DNA of 64,000 nucleotides from Furcasterigmium furcatum (GCA_001599815.1 BCIA01000005.1:4410472-4474471); one strand, 5' to 3'; shown: positions 19,362 to 32,785, counted from the first letter of the stretch. Program-made: numbers and translations. Notes: a model not told the origin generated them from the sequence alone.

Positions 19362-22300
19362 ATGCGTTTCTCCCAAATCCTCCAAGTCTTGCCTCTGGCG
19401 GGCTCAGCTGCGGCCTTCAGTGTTCGCCGTGACGACACTGGTGAGCCTGTAGGCGCCATCGACACCACGAACCAATTCATCATTGAGGTCGACAGTGTAA
19501 GCACTTTCCTGATGATCCTTTTTAATCCAGGCTTCTCAAGTTTCGCTCACCCATGTTCCGCTCCAGGTTGCTGAGGTCGAGGCCATCTCTGCCAAGCTCA
19601 CCGAGGGCAAGTCCGCTCGGGTGCTCAAGACCTTCAAGTCGGACATCTTCGTTGGGCTGGCCATCGAGTCGAACGAAGACAACTTGGATACTATCTCTGA
19701 GATAAGCCACGTGGCCCAGGCATGGCCGGCCCATTTGGTCTATGTCCCTGAACTTGAGGCCGTCAACTCCTTCCGGGACCTTCCCGACGCCGCCAACTAT
19801 TCTGTTCACAAGTGGACTGGTGTCGATAAGGCCCATGAGTCAGGCAACTTCGGCCAGGGTATCAAGATCGGTGTCGTCGATACCGGTATTGACTACACGC
19901 ACGAGGCTGTAAGTCGGAAACCATCGATACATGTCTTTGCTATCAACAGACGTCTTGTTAACACAGATGGCGGTAGCTTGGTGGTGGCTTCGGTCCTGGA
20001 TATAAGATATCTGGTGGCTGGGACTTTGTTGGTGACAGTGAGTACCTCCTTACTTGTGACTCCCGTTACATTCCTTGCTTCTCTGCCTTAATCTAATGTA
20101 ATCGAGTCTGGTCCGGCAATGGCTTCGAAAACATCATCCCCGACGATGACCCGATGGATCAAAGGGGCCATGGCACTCACGTTGCTGGCATCATTGCTGG
20201 AGAATCAGAGTGGTAAGTTCGCGACCCATGTTCTACGCCTTCCACGGCGTGATGGTGCCACATGCACCCGACTGATCGCCTGGCTACCAAGGTTCACTGG
20301 CGTTGCTCCTCAAGCCGAGCTTCTGGCGTACAAGGTGTTCGCTACCCAGGTTCGTCCAGACAAGAGCAAAATGACCGGATACCCTTGACGGACCGTGCTG
20401 ACATCGCCTGTGCCGCCACTCGTAGGGCAGCACCTACGACTTCCATCTCATTGACTCTTTCATCCACGCCTACGAAGATGGGGTGAGCTTCCGTCATGTT
20501 CCTTTACTTGACTGGACACAGCTAACAAGTAGCTTTCTGTAGTGCGACATCATCACGGCTAGTATCGGCGGCGGTGCTGGCGGTGGTTGGTCGAATGAGG
20601 CTTGGGCTACTGTCGCCTCCCGTATTGTCGACAAGGGTGTCATTGTGACAATCTCGGCTGGTAATGATGGTACGCTCGGCCCATTTTATGCCAGCACGGG
20701 TTCTTCCGGCAAGGGCGTCGTGGCGGTCGCCGCTGCCCAGGCGGGCACGCTGCTTGCTGAATCTGCCTTCGAGCTCTCTATCACCCTGGATGGGGAGACG
20801 TCTAAGACCAAGCAAGCCTTGCAAGTCTTCCAGCCTTGGGATCACGTTGACGTCTCCATTGTGGCCCTCTACGAGGACTTTGACGTGGAGAACCAGGCCT
20901 GTCCTGGCAACCTTCCATCGAACATGCCAGACATCGAGGGCAAGATTGTTCTTCTCCGTCGCGGAGGCTGCGAATATGTCCAGCAGATCTTGAGTCTCCG
21001 GGCCCTCGGCCCCCTAGGCCTCATGTTCGTCAACATTGAAGATGCCAGACCCGACTATCCTGGATCACCCATTTCGTTTCCGATGTCACTTGTTGATATC
21101 CAAGTCGGCAAGGCTATATTTGATGCCCTGGCCGAGGGCGCCAGTGTCACCGCCGACTTCGCCAAGTACTCGGACGAGGACCAATATATCGGAATCGACA
21201 ACGCGATTGGTGGCCACCCAGCATACTTCACTTCCTGGGGCGCCTTGTTTGACCTCGACAACAAGCCCGACATTACTGGTCCCGGCGCTCAGATTCTCAG
21301 CACTGAAATGGACCAGACATGGGGCGTCAAGAGCGGCACATCAATGTCATGCCCGTACGTTGCCGGCGTTGCTGCATTGTACCTACATGCCAGCGGAGGC
21401 CGCGAAACGCGTGGAGAAGGCGTTGCTCTCGAGTTCTATAACAAAGTCATCGCCAGCGGAAAGACTATGCGCTGGGGCACCGTGGATGCTTCTCGCCCCC
21501 CTCCGTCAAGCTTTTGGGCACCATCCTTCCAGGTCGGCTCCGGACTTGTCGACGCCTGGGGCGTGATCAATACGACTACCACGCTCAGCACAGCAAGGTT
21601 CCTGCTGAATGACACTGCAAATTTCCAAGGCCAGCAGACAGTTGACATTACTAACACTGCCGACGTCGACGTGCAGTACACCTTCCAGTTACAGCCGGCC
21701 GGTGGCGTCTATGTAGGCATGCCGAGTGGTCCTGGATTGGTTCGTCTGCAGGGGGTCGAGGCTGTCAGCATGGTTCCCGACTTTGAAGCGCCGACTGGCA
21801 CCTTTACAGTCAGTCCCGGCGAGACCAAGACTGCAAGGTATGTAGAATTCCTTCCCCGAGAGCGACATCTCATATGTTGACGCCCTTTCAGCTTTACCTT
21901 TGACTACCCAAGAGGCCTCAACACAGCTCGACAGCCTTTCTATAGTGGCAAGGTCCTCTTGAGCTCCTCTGCTGGCGAGAGCCTCTCTATTTCTTACTTC
22001 GGAGCTGCTTTTGATCTTCGCGGTCACTATGAGAAAATATTCGCGCAGCCACCGGCAATGGCTAAATCCAGGTGAGTATCAACGTTCTAATGCTTGCTGG
22101 AGTGTCATTGAGCTAAATGGACTCTTATTTGCAGTTCTACATTTGACTTGAGCCTTCCATCTCCGGACTACGTTTCGCTCTTTGTTTCCTTTGCCTGGGG
22201 ATGTGACGAGATTCGATTTGACGTAAGATGCTACCCCCACCCTGATATGAAGAGTGCTACACAACTGCCTTGTGCACTCGCTGGCCTTGAACTCGGCTGA

Positions 22301-22754
22301 TACTTGCTCGTAGCTGTACGAGTCTGGCTGGGAAGAGTCGCAGTGGTCGTACCCTCCCGTGGTCGGCGAGAATGGCTACGTTGGCTCTGCGACAAACTGG
22401 CGCCATTCGTTCATCTCGGCGGGATTCAACCCGAATCTCCACGATGCGGAGGACACTGTGGCTTATCCCCTTCGCGCCTTTTCTCGAGATCTGGTCATTT
22501 TTAGCGGCATCGGACTCACCACCCACCGCCTCATCTGGCTAGGCAAGCTGGCGGACGGCACTTACATCGCCCCTGGCCAATACAGGTGAGACTCAAGCTG
22601 TGGAACAATGAATAGCGGAGAATGTCACTGACAATGTGGTAGGATGCGTCTTGCCGCGCTGCGTCCGTTCGGAAACAGGGCGAACGCTGCCGACTGGGAC
22701 GTTTGGAACGGACCGGCTGCTCATTTTACCATCCTCCCAGCCGCGACCTCTTGA
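19362..22754 (+). CDS. Secreted subtilisin-like serine protease with PA domain
   Basis: Eleven exons: 19362-19496, 19567-19908, 19977-20037, 20107-20212, 20292-20349, 20426-20482, 20543-21837, 21892-22071, 22135-22222, 22314-22585, 22643-22754; 901 residues. Signal peptide MRFSQILQVLPLAGSAAAF, then a short propeptide ending in an I9-like segment. The S8 catalytic set is complete: Asp150 in VVDTGIDYTH, His201 in RGHGTHVAG, Asn294 in SAGNDG and Ser520 in GTSMSCPYVAG. A protease-associated domain is inserted between Asn and Ser (KIVLLRRGGCEYVQQI). The C-terminal part is an Fn3-like domain with a WxSY-type tail. It resembles the minor extracellular protease (Vpr/C5a-peptidase-like) group. Secreted general proteolysis is the likely role. 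Confidence 0.93.
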
Positions 22755-23284
22755 GCTTCGTTACATTTCTCACACGGAGACACAGCTGTATGACCTACCT
22801 GCAACGTCTGGATTTGGTTGAAGACTGCCTTCCATTCTGGAGGACCTTAGGTGCTGGCATGCCTTCCCGGTCGGAGAAGTCTAGGAGCCCCTGGAACTTG
22901 GCACGGGGCTAAGTGAGTCCTTTAACGGCTTGGCGACCAGGGACAGACATTATCAATAGTTTACTCGAGGAATGCCAAGCGAAATTCAGCGCGGTTTCTA
23001 ACTTGGCCGCATTGGAAAGTGTACTGCAAGGCCGCGTATCTGCGGCGGGCAGAGAGAAAACAGAGTAGCCTCGACGTTCTTGGAGCACGAAGAGTGTATA
23101 TGCGGAAAAGCAGACGCTTTCTTAGGTCGAAGCGCTCAGGCCCTGCTGTTCAACCGTAAACTTCTTATATGTAAACCGAACGATGGATTCTTCTCTTTGA
23201 GTTCTTTGAGTAGCCTTCCTGGAATCCGAGGTCGAGAATCGAGCGTCGCTTTGCAAACCGGCCTTCGTTGTTGTCAAAACATGA
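22755..23284. other. Convergent intergenic region
   Basis: It lies between the 3' ends of the subtilase and the secreted-protein gene. Nothing is recognised. Confidence 0.5.
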
Positions 23285-24091
23285 TCAAACCCGCGCAGTG
23301 CTGGAGATCAAATCCCAATCAAAGCCAACGTTCTGAAGGGACCGTCTTGCGTCCTCGTAATCTCCGTTGCATGTCATGGATCCACGACCTCCTGCTCTCC
23401 AAACTCCAGAGTAGTCTCTCTTGAAGCGGTCATATGTTCTCCGAGCACAGTAACCCATATCGTGGGTTCCCACGCCGGAAACCAGGGACCTGACGAAATG
23501 CATTTGTGCCCGGTACTGAGCATTGTGCCCGCTGTTTGAGCCACCGATAGCCAGGGTCCTCCAGTCCGCTGAGCTACCTGCACCCACAAAGACCCAGTGG
23601 CCTCGATTGTTCTCTCCCCATCTGGCCAAGCCCAGGGCACCTCCCGAAAAGGGTGACCTCGAGCTGGTGTCGGACGCCATGCTGTGACTCCAGCAGTTAC
23701 TGAACCTGTCTTGGGTGGTGTAGTAGCGAGAGTTCCCAGCTGCTCGACCACCTTGCCGTTTCTCGACCTTCCGGGAGTCTTCTTCAGGGCCTTCAATCGA
23801 CGCATAGGAGTTGTCAACCCAGATTGTGATATGGTCTCCATCATCGCGTTTCAAGACTGAGTGCTTGTACACTATATAGCAATAGAAGGTCAGCTAAGGA
23901 TACCAGCAGGATACTTTTGACTTACTCTCAGTGAGATTGACTCCATGAAGTTCAGCAAGTTCCAGGTCTCGAGCGTTTAATACAGCGTCGCGCGCAAATA
24001 TCTGCACCTCACCGACCCCAGCCCCGTCCACAGTCGGGGCGCCGGCCACCAAGACGGCCGACATGCCGGTAAGAAGGGCTGCTAGAAGCAT
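23285..24091 (-). CDS. Small secreted protein with Kex2 sites, effector candidate
   Basis: Two exons, 24091-23926 and 23871-23285, give 250 residues. The N-terminus MLLAALLTGMSAVLVAGAPTV is a clear signal peptide. Two Kex2-type dibasic sites follow: LKR-DD and, after an acidic stretch, EKR-QGG. The expected mature form starts near QGGRAAGNSRYYTT and is about 150 residues, rich in Gly, Ser and aromatic residues, with three cysteines (NCW, YCA, TCN). I recognise no named domain. The design of signal, propeptide and Kex2 sites is usual for fungal secreted peptides, antimicrobial proteins and effectors. A TATA run lies 131 bp upstream. No toxic activity can be claimed from sequence. Confidence 0.78.
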
Positions 24092-24221
24092 GGATGCTGG
24101 CCAGACGGGATAACCAGTAGGTGTGATGAATTAAGGGATTCTTGGAAAGCCCGATAGAGGCTTTGATGGCGCTGGGAGAATAAAGGGAGGAGTTCATGAT
24201 ACCGGCGTCTGAGGTTCTCCC

Positions 24222-24230
24222 TATATATAT
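24222..24230 (-). promoter_or_regulatory. TATA-like element of the secreted-protein gene
   Basis: An alternating TATATATAT run lies 131 bp upstream of the ATG at 24091 on the minus strand. Confidence 0.45.
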
Positions 24231-24313
24231 CCGTAACCACATATCTATTAGTCCGTCGGTTTACGCCGAGGGCTATTAGTTATACTCCCGGCCGCCAAGT
24301 CCGCGCGCTCAGG

Positions 24314-24479
24314 CATGGCCTTACTCACCAGCATCTTAACAGTACGCGGGTAGCCCCCCATTTAGGTAGGTCAGGCCTGCGTTCATTCGTGGCGGTCATG
24401 GCCTTACTCAGCGTCTTGGCGGTACGCGGATAATGGTCTCCGATTCACATAGTTCAAGTCTGCGCTCATCTGTGACAGT
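24314..24479. repeat. Diverged 83-bp tandem duplication
   Basis: Two adjacent units, 24314-24396 and 24397-24479, each begin CATGGCCTTACTCA, are 83 bp long, and are followed by a third CATG. Shared landmarks are the start, the GTACGCGG core and the end near TGCG-TCAT. In the last 27 bases, seven of eight differences are transitions (C/T or G/A), as expected from repeat-induced point mutation or old deamination. Confidence 0.7.
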
Positions 24480-26380
24480 CATGTAGTGCTTTCTCACGAC
24501 CGATCGGTCTGGGCCAAAGTGCCCCACGAGAAGCGTCTCAGACCTGAGTGTGGCGCAGCGTCAGAGGGTGATGGTGGCTGGGGACGCCGAATGGACAAGA
24601 GGATTTGGGACGGTCGATTCACCACCCCCTCCCTTAACTTGCTATGCCAGCACGTGCCTCTCGTTCAACAGCACTCGTTGTGCTTCACCGATTAAAGAGC
24701 TCCCTCGGGACGAATGGTCAGCCGTGACAGGCATCAGCTGTGAAGGACGGCTTCGAGGAGCAGGCGAGAGCAAGAGTAACAGAAGAGCGAGTCCAAGGTA
24801 ATTAAGGTGCTGCGGTGCGGTCTCTCATCATTGACTTTGTGATGCGATGAGCGGACCGTCGCGTCAACGTTGCGTCAGAAGCCCCAAGGTTTCCCGATTG
24901 GGATGACATGTCTCAACGGTCGAGGTCACCTCCTTCCTTAAGCTAGGATGACACCTCGGGAACGTTAGTCTTGAGTGCTGCGACGACCAGAAGTGGAAGG
25001 CCTCTCAAGCCGTCAGAGGGCGGGGAACAACCCGAGAGCGGCCGGGAGGCGGAGACGGCGCGATCGGAAGCGGCACAGCCGGGGATCGGCAGGAAACGAT
25101 CAACACGGCACGACAGCTGAACTCTGCGCAGAAAAAACAAAGTCAATTGAATGTCTCACACTACTGCATGTCTTCCGTGCGGCCCAACTCATAGACAACT
25201 CGAGCACTTGATACGCGACTTGCTGAACCCGGCGAGCTGATCATCGCGGGATGCACGTTCACCCGCTCAACCAGCACCATTCTGCGTTCAACCAGATGAG
25301 CTTCGCAGACCGTCCTGGCCTACCGTCATGGTGATGTCGTTTTAATACGGGCTGTTGTTGAGGTTATTTTGGCGATCTCAAGCCGCTGACGCGCGAGCAC
25401 AGCCATCCAGAGCAGCTTACATGCATTGGAAACAATGGCAGATCGAGATCTTTTGTATTGAGTCCGGACATTCCTCCATTAGGAGAAACCCACGGCGGCG
25501 CGCTCGTCTGAAACCGTCAAAAGTAGGTCTGATGCGCTCGGTAACATCGAACGGCGAAGTCCGATCTTGTGATTCTCCGATAGATGCATGGGCATCAATG
25601 ATCCAAGGTGCCTGAAGATGCCAGGGGTACCTTATGGAGCGTACATGAGTTGGACCCCAGGCCTGCCACTCCCTACGAGGATATACTTCGAGCATTGTAC
25701 CATGCGTCCAGAGAAAAAACATGGGACTGTTTGCCGAGAAGTTCGGTGTCCGTCCCGGGGGTAAAGATTGGTAATTGTTCGGCGCATTTTCTCTGCCACC
25801 ATGATCCAATACAGTATCTGATGTGTCGTACTTGAACCTACCGTTCTATCGCCGCATCGCCTCTTGACACCCAGCACCCCACGAATGCACAAGCAGGATG
25901 AACGGTCAATCCGAGTGACGAGTGTGTTGCCGGGAGCGAACGGCTGAGTGTGCAACCATTGAGCTCTGGATCGTGACTTTACCGGCCGATCGTCTGGACT
26001 GTCCCCAATGGTCAGACATTATGATGATATCAATCGGTCCATTGAAGCCGATCACTTCGATCAACTCGAACTATCAATGCGGTTTCTTAGGCACGGGCAA
26101 GCTTATGACGAAACCCAGCAACGGGCCACGGGCGATGAAGTCATCGTCTCGTACTGTATATGGGACCAAGCACATGGGTACATAAAGTGTTCAGGGCCGT
26201 TGAGTTGATATGGCGCCAAGCACTTCCCATTACTTCCTGATCTCATCTTTCTGACTCCAGAAATCACATTGATCTCACAACAAGAAGATTCAGCGTAACC
26301 AAACCACCCGCCGTGATCTGCTTCATCTTCTCCCCTGCCCTAAGAAAATCTGTCATTCTCCCACCTTCATCATCGTCAGA

Positions 26381-29300
26381 ATGGCACCTGGACCTGTTCG
26401 TGCTCCCTCCGGGGGTCAAAGCCCCGTGTCCCCCCGGTCCTATGAGTTTTCCGTGTTCTCGGACCATACCGACGGAAGTGTCAGCAATGGCACATCGCAT
26501 TCCCAAACCATCTACCACCATCGGACTAGCTCCAAGAGACTCAGCAGGGGCTCGTCCACCAACATTTCCAACGTTGTGTCATCACTGAAGCACCGCAGCG
26601 GTGATGAGCTTGGCCCGGCCGCTATCTCCCAGCTCGTCAACGCCAAGCACACGAGTCTCCTGGATTGGATCCGAGGCCAGCGACTGACTTTATTGCCGCC
26701 CGAGGGAAGCGACTACGACAAAGTGCTGGCGTGGGCGCAGCTGTTTATCGAACGTTTGCACTTGTTTGATCTTGCCATTGGGCAGTTCGAGTCCAACAGC
26801 TATCTAGCTGCCCAGTTGTCCTACGGCTATTGTGCCATGCTACTTGAGGTAAGTTCTCCTTGACTTCATCAGCTTAAGAGGAGCAGGACCTGACCAATAT
26901 TCCAGCTTGGGAAAGAAAATGCCTCCGCTCTCACCACGTCGTTCGGTTTCTTTTACAGTATCTCCATGACCCTGCTCAACCTGCTCGAGCGCTCCGAACT
27001 GTTCACAGTCAACCAGGAGATCAGTGAGCAGTTGGTGCTTGCGCTGGGCGACCTTGTCACACTCGTTGCGAGCGTTTCAACGCTTTTCCACAAGACCATC
27101 CAGCGTGCGAGCACCACTCCTGTCTCTATCGACATCCGCCGCACATTCTCGACGCAGATTCGGACTTTCTCCCAACGATGCGAAGCCGTCTCCATCTCCA
27201 TGTGGAAACATCAACTTTCCCAAGAGAACGTGGAGGGCAGTGGAGGTGCGTCCAGAACCTGCTAATGATCTAGAAGCATTGGAAAGGCATTGACACAGAA
27301 CACGCAGCTGCCGAGATCAATGCCATCAACTCCTGGCTCAGACCCGCTGACCGGGTCGTCGCTGGCGTTGCGGACAGTACCTCTCACCTTGCCCACGACC
27401 GCGAAGAGCTCACATGTCTCTGGGTGGGACCTTACCTGGCTCGGTTCCTCAAGAGCCAAATGAAGACCCTGGCAATCTCGGGCAAGCCGGGCTCTGGAAA
27501 GACTGTGTTGGCTTCTGTCATTGTCGACCACATGCAGCACCCTATCGGCGGCGACTCCTACAGCACGATATACGTGCCCATAAGTAAGAGATCATGCACT
27601 CCCCGATCGTTTGGCGGACATGGTGTTGACTTGATGGTTTGCAGACGCCAGGATTCAGGCAGAGACCAGCACCGCGGCCATTGCCCGGGCCATCCTTGGC
27701 CAACTGTTTGCCCAACGGATCGGAAACGTGCAGCTCTTCCAGATCGTCAACGCTGCACTTGAGCGCAGCAAGTTCATCACAGATGACGATGAGTACGACG
27801 ACCTCATGTGGCACACTCTCGAGAAGGCAATTGCCTCATCTCTGCTGAGTGCCAAAGATCTCGTCCTGGTCATCGACGGCATAGACGAGTCGTCATGTGG
27901 CGAGAAGGCCCTGATGGCCAAGCTCACTGCCGCAGCATCCAAGTCGTCCAAGGTCAAACTCATCACATTGGGTGCCGAGAAGCCAAGCCCTGCCGAACGT
28001 CAAGCTTCCGTGGTCATTGACAAGGAGCTCATCTTTGACGACGTCTGTGCTGTTGTCCGCAGCCAGCTGTCTTTGAATGATGCGTTCTCCGAGATGACCG
28101 AGATGAACCAGGAGACCGTCGTGACGCGCATCACGGATGCGTCCGGCGGCTCGTTCCTGTGGTCGAAGCTGGTCGCCAAGAGCATCCGCAGCGAGTCCAC
28201 CGCGGACGGCCTTCGCAAGGCTGTTGACGTCGTGGTCAGCTCCAAGCCTACAGTTTCCGACCTTGTTACCCAGATTGTGCAGAAGCCCAAGATGCCAACC
28301 GAAGCCAAGCATATGCTCCTTTGGCTGGCCACCGTTCAGCGGCCCCTGCAAGTCAAGGAACTGGAAATCTTGCTCTCTGTCAACATCGAAAAGCGAGCTG
28401 CCAACAAAACCGACAACATCGATGTCCTTCATAGTCTGAAGCCTGTCACCGCGCTTGTATTCCTCCAGAATGGCCTGGTCTACCTCCGCCACGGTGCCAT
28501 CCGTTCTGCCATTCTGGACATCTTCGGCAAGGGCAAGCTTGTTCCGGACGTCAAGGATCGCCATGCCGATATTGTCTCCAGGCTCCTGGTCTATTTCAAG
28601 ACCACCATTACCGAGGAGCGCGACGTCTCTCTCCAGCCACTGGAGGAGCACGATGCCAACACTTTGCTCAATCAGAACGTGCTCCTCGACTTCGCTGTGA
28701 GATATTGGCCTCTCCATTTCAAGAACATGCAGGCGTTCACGAAGAACAGACAGAGCGCTGCCAAGCAGTTCCTCGAAATCCTTCCAACATCAGCCACCGC
28801 CATTCTTCTGCAGGAAGTCATCTGGGCAGCAATGCCCACGCCTGTTTCGTATTCGTACACAAGCTTGACGCTGAACGCTCTTCGCGACGCATTCACGGTC
28901 AATCACGCCGCGACTCTCCAGAGTACCATTGTCATGGCCCAGCTTCTTCAACAGCTGAACAAGGCTCACGAAGCCTCCACGTTGTTCTACCAAGCCGCCA
29001 TGGCGAGCAACAAGCTGTACACTTCAAACAGTCAGTTGACGATGAAGTTGACGCGCATTTTGCTCGACATGACCTCAGACCAAGTCACAACCTCCAAGAC
29101 CAACCTCATGGTAATGAGAGAAGAATGCCTCTTGGTCCTGGTGGAGTGCTACAAGTTCTACTACGGTGCCACTTCTGAGAGCGTGGTTACCATTTGGAGG
29201 CAGCTTTGCGAGCACTACCGCATGGTGAAGGAGGTCCGCAAGGCCCAGGAATACGAGTCCAGGATCCAGGCTCAGACGAAGGCTGAGCTTGTTCCTTCCG

Positions 29301-32300
29301 ACGACATCTCTGGAAACCTGGCGGTCAAACTGCGCGCCCGCAGCGAGCAGTCGCCCGTGGACAAGAATCAGACCCTCAACCTCGATGTTGAGTACGATGA
29401 GAAGGTCGATTCAGCTGCTCTCAGCATGCAATCAGTCCATACTTCCGTGTCCAGGGAAAGACATGAACTCGTCGAGCAAACCTATCTCGAATACTGGATG
29501 AGGGAAGTGGAAGAGTCTCGCATTTCCATGTCCACTGCGTCCGAGGAGCGCAAGATCAAGGCGATGTTCGAGTATTGCAAGTTCCTCGAGTCTCAGAACC
29601 GCAACGAGGCCGTCGCGTCCATCCTGTCAAGCTTCTGGCAAGACAGTCAGCGAACTACCACGTCCATCAACGAAACGTCGGTCGTCTATTTCCAGGAGAT
29701 AGCCCAGATGCTGAGAACGATCGGACACTCCACAACGGCTCTGAACATCTACGAGAGTTGCTTGGAGTACTACGAGAGCATCAGCCAGACTCACTCTGCT
29801 TCCTACAAGCACCTGCGGCAAACCATCCAGGGCATTTACATGGAAGTGCTGCAGTCGCTTGACAGTTTCTCGGCTGCCTCCTACGAGCCAATGCTTGTGA
29901 AGTTGGTCAATGAGGCTATTCAATCTGTCGAAACAGTCGATCAGAGCACATTCACTGCCCTCGACCACCTCCTGAAGCTCTACTCGACTCAGCATCGTTG
30001 CCACGACGCCACACGTCTGTTGAAGAAGGTTTTGCACAGCATCTGGCCGGCTCTTTTCGCCACTTCACTGGATCACGTCTTGCTCCCCGCCAAACACGTG
30101 CACAACTGCCTCAGTCTTGCAGACCGCCTTAGCCAGTCCTACGCTGCTCGTCGTCGCGTGTCCAAGGAGCAGGACACTCGCGTGCGGATTTATCGTGCGC
30201 TGCGCTCCGGGCGCCCTATCGGGAACAAGGCTCGTCAGAACGCAACGACAGAGCTGCTCCGGTTCTACGAGGCCACGTCTCAGACTGAACTGGCCATCAG
30301 CGTCCACCAAGACCTTTTGCAGGACTACATTGACCATTATGGTCCCGAGCACGCAGAGGTCGTGCAACAGCTCTGGACTCTGGCAGAGCTTACTCGTCCT
30401 CGCCCCATCTTCCTTGACTACTACCAACAGATCATTCGGATCCTGAACAAGGATTCCAAGATCTGCGCCCCTCAGGCGTTCGAGCCTGCTGTCATCGTGG
30501 CAGCCGAGTTCTGGAACCAGAGCCGCCACGCGGACGCCGTCCAGCTCTACAAGCTTCTTTTCAACACTTTCCTGGAGAAACAGACTGTTGACCATAGGCT
30601 CAAAGAGGAGCACTTCGTTCAAGAAGTCTTTACTCGCTACACGTACTGCCTGCGTGCCGTCAAGACCGGGTTTGCGACGCTGCACAGTATTACCACTTCC
30701 TACCGGGAGAAGACCAGGGCGATCTTTGGCGCTTCTGCTTCGATCACTGTCATGGCGACCCTGACGCTTGCACGACTCTGCCAAGAGTCAGAGCTCTACG
30801 AGCAGCAGGCTATCGAACTGTACGAGGAGCTTTCCAAGATCAAGTCGAGCGTTCTCAACCAGAGGGAGATTTCTGCCATTCTGAACGCTTTTTATGAGGA
30901 ACAAACCAGCTCGGCCTTCTCGAACCTGAAGAACAACCATGTCTCCGGGAATCAGGTGCAGTCGGCAGCCGCGGTGATCGAGAAGCGACTATCCAGCATG
31001 CGCCAGACCTATGGATGGGCTCACGAGGAGTCCCTCTCCCAGATGAAGAAGATCGCAGTCCTTTACGCCACGCACCAACAGACCGAGCAAGCTCTGGCGG
31101 AGATCACCGAGACGACCACGCAAATCCTCTCGTCGACCACGTCCACGACGGCGTTGGCTACGGCAGCCTCGGCGATCGCGTCCAGCTACATCGCCGTCGG
31201 CCATACTCACAAGGCCATCGAGCTTACCGACGAGGTCTATCGACAGGTCATCATGCAGGATTTCAGTCACGCCGGGGCCGTGAGCTTCAATCTCGAGTCT
31301 AAGCAGCAGCATGGTCTCGTCTTCCTGGCTCAGATGAAGTACAGTCTGTCGCGCAGCTCAACGAGCGTGACGGAGATCCTGGTCTCGTTGACCAGAGAGC
31401 ATATCTACTTCCAGGAGTTCAGGAGGATGATCAAGTCGCGCAGCAGTTCTCTCCATTCCATGATCTCCTCCGCGTCCTCGCTGTTCCAGTTCCTGAAGAC
31501 GAGCGGCCGCGAGGACGCCGCGTCGAAGGTCATTTTGGATCTCAAAGAGTGGTTCATTGCCACCGAGGGCAGAGGCATCCAATGGACCGACTCCAACCAG
31601 ATTCACATCTTCCTCGTCACGATGATGGAGTATCTGAAATCTTACAAGTCGAAAGATTTCACTCGGTCCGTCGGTATCGCGGGCAACAAGCGGGTTGTGG
31701 AGCTTCTCAAGGAACAGAAGCTCGAAGAGGCCAGCAACCTCGCCATTGCGTGCTACAAGTACATGTCCGCTCAGAAGACCTACCGCACTTCTGGCATCGT
31801 CAAGTTCGTCTTCTCGCTGGGCCTGAACATCTGCGGCCGGGGAATCATGGCCCGGGTCACGGAGGGCAACCGACGAAGACTGCTCTCGACCTCCTCTCTG
31901 ATCCTCCAGGATGCACTCGGCATAGTGCGACAACTCGAACTCGACTTGTCCCTCATGGAACCCGAGAAGCTAAACCACCTCATCGGCGTGCTGGGCGACC
32001 ATCAAGACCACCAGAACCTGGCATGGCTCCTCACCATCCTCTGGAACAACCGCGAGATGCAGCGCAACTGGAAGTCGAACATCACGCTGGCCCTGGGATG
32101 CCGCTACATCATGGCCCGCTACCTGGTCGGGGACACCATGGCGGCCGTCAGGCTCGCCGAGGACGTCGTCTACAACTGCCGCCGCGTCCACGGCGCCCGC
32201 CACGGCAGCACCATCGAAATGTCCGTCCTCCTCTCCCAGCTGTACACGGGCATCGCGCAGAAGTACCAGTCCCACAAGGACGGCGCGGAGCTCGCCAGGC

Positions 32301-32785
32301 GCTACTACAAGAAGAGCGCCTTCATCCACGAGAACATCCTGCGCGCGTTCGTCGACCCCACCGTCGCCGACGTGGAGATGAATCTCGACAGCGCGATGAG
32401 CATGGACGCTCACCCCCTCGACCTCGACCCGGCCGACGATGCGGTCGTGGACCCGGGCGAACACGTCCGCGAACACTTCAAGCTCCTCAAGCTTGCGGTC
32501 GAGCGCCTCGGAGACTGGCCGAAGGAGTACGGCGAGTACGAGAAGCTGAGTGCGGACTTGTACCGCGAGTTCCCGCAGGCGCTGAAGGGCTTCGAGGGCG
32601 TTGAGAAGTGGAACCTCAAGTCGTTCGGAGGCGGCAAGGCGGAGAGTAATGATGACCAGCTGGACGCTCACTTCAACCACTGGCAGCTTGATGACACGAG
32701 GAACGACAGCAGTGTGCTTCGCATGCACACCAATGGGATGAACCACGGAGGCGTTGGTCAGCAGGGATTTGTTCTTGTCGCTTAG
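26381..32785 (+). CDS. Giant STAND NTPase (NACHT, nephrocystin-3-like) with helical repeats
   Basis: Four exons, 26381-26848, 26906-27245, 27299-27583 and 27645-32785, give 2077 residues. A Ser/Thr-rich N-terminus of about 85 residues is followed by a helical domain (85-270) of the type that precedes fungal NACHT modules. The ATPase core has Walker A GKPGSGKT at 331-338 and Walker B LVLVIDGIDE at 437-446, then a winged-helix-like segment (LLWLATVQRPLQVKELEILL) near residue 590. The remaining 1400 or so residues are alpha-helical repeats of TPR-like spacing. The architecture is that of NLR-like signalling ATPases used by fungi in non-self recognition. No HET, patatin, lipase or nucleoside-phosphorylase effector domain is recognised. 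The third acceptor (27298) is fixed by frame: the earlier candidate leads to a stop. Confidence 0.9.

Larger units (their letters stand above)
24092..26380. other. Long gene-poor region
   Basis: About 2.3 kb without a convincing gene. It includes the 83-bp tandem repeat at 24314-24479. A 130-codon frame at 25417-25809 (minus) lacks any motif or coding bias. The right end is the STAND gene promoter. Confidence 0.5.

Noticed and set aside
25417..25809. 130-codon minus-strand frame in the gene-poor region
   Set aside because: No family resemblance, no coding bias, no flanking splice signals. A lineage-specific gene cannot be excluded but is not supported.
27246..27273. 28-nt intron ending at gatctag in the STAND gene
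   Set aside because: Too short and leads directly to an in-frame TGA. The acceptor at 27298 keeps the frame.
31549..32604. 351-codon open frame on the plus strand
   Set aside because: Alternate frame of the STAND gene with Arg/Pro/His-rich composition; the STAND frame carries the family signals.
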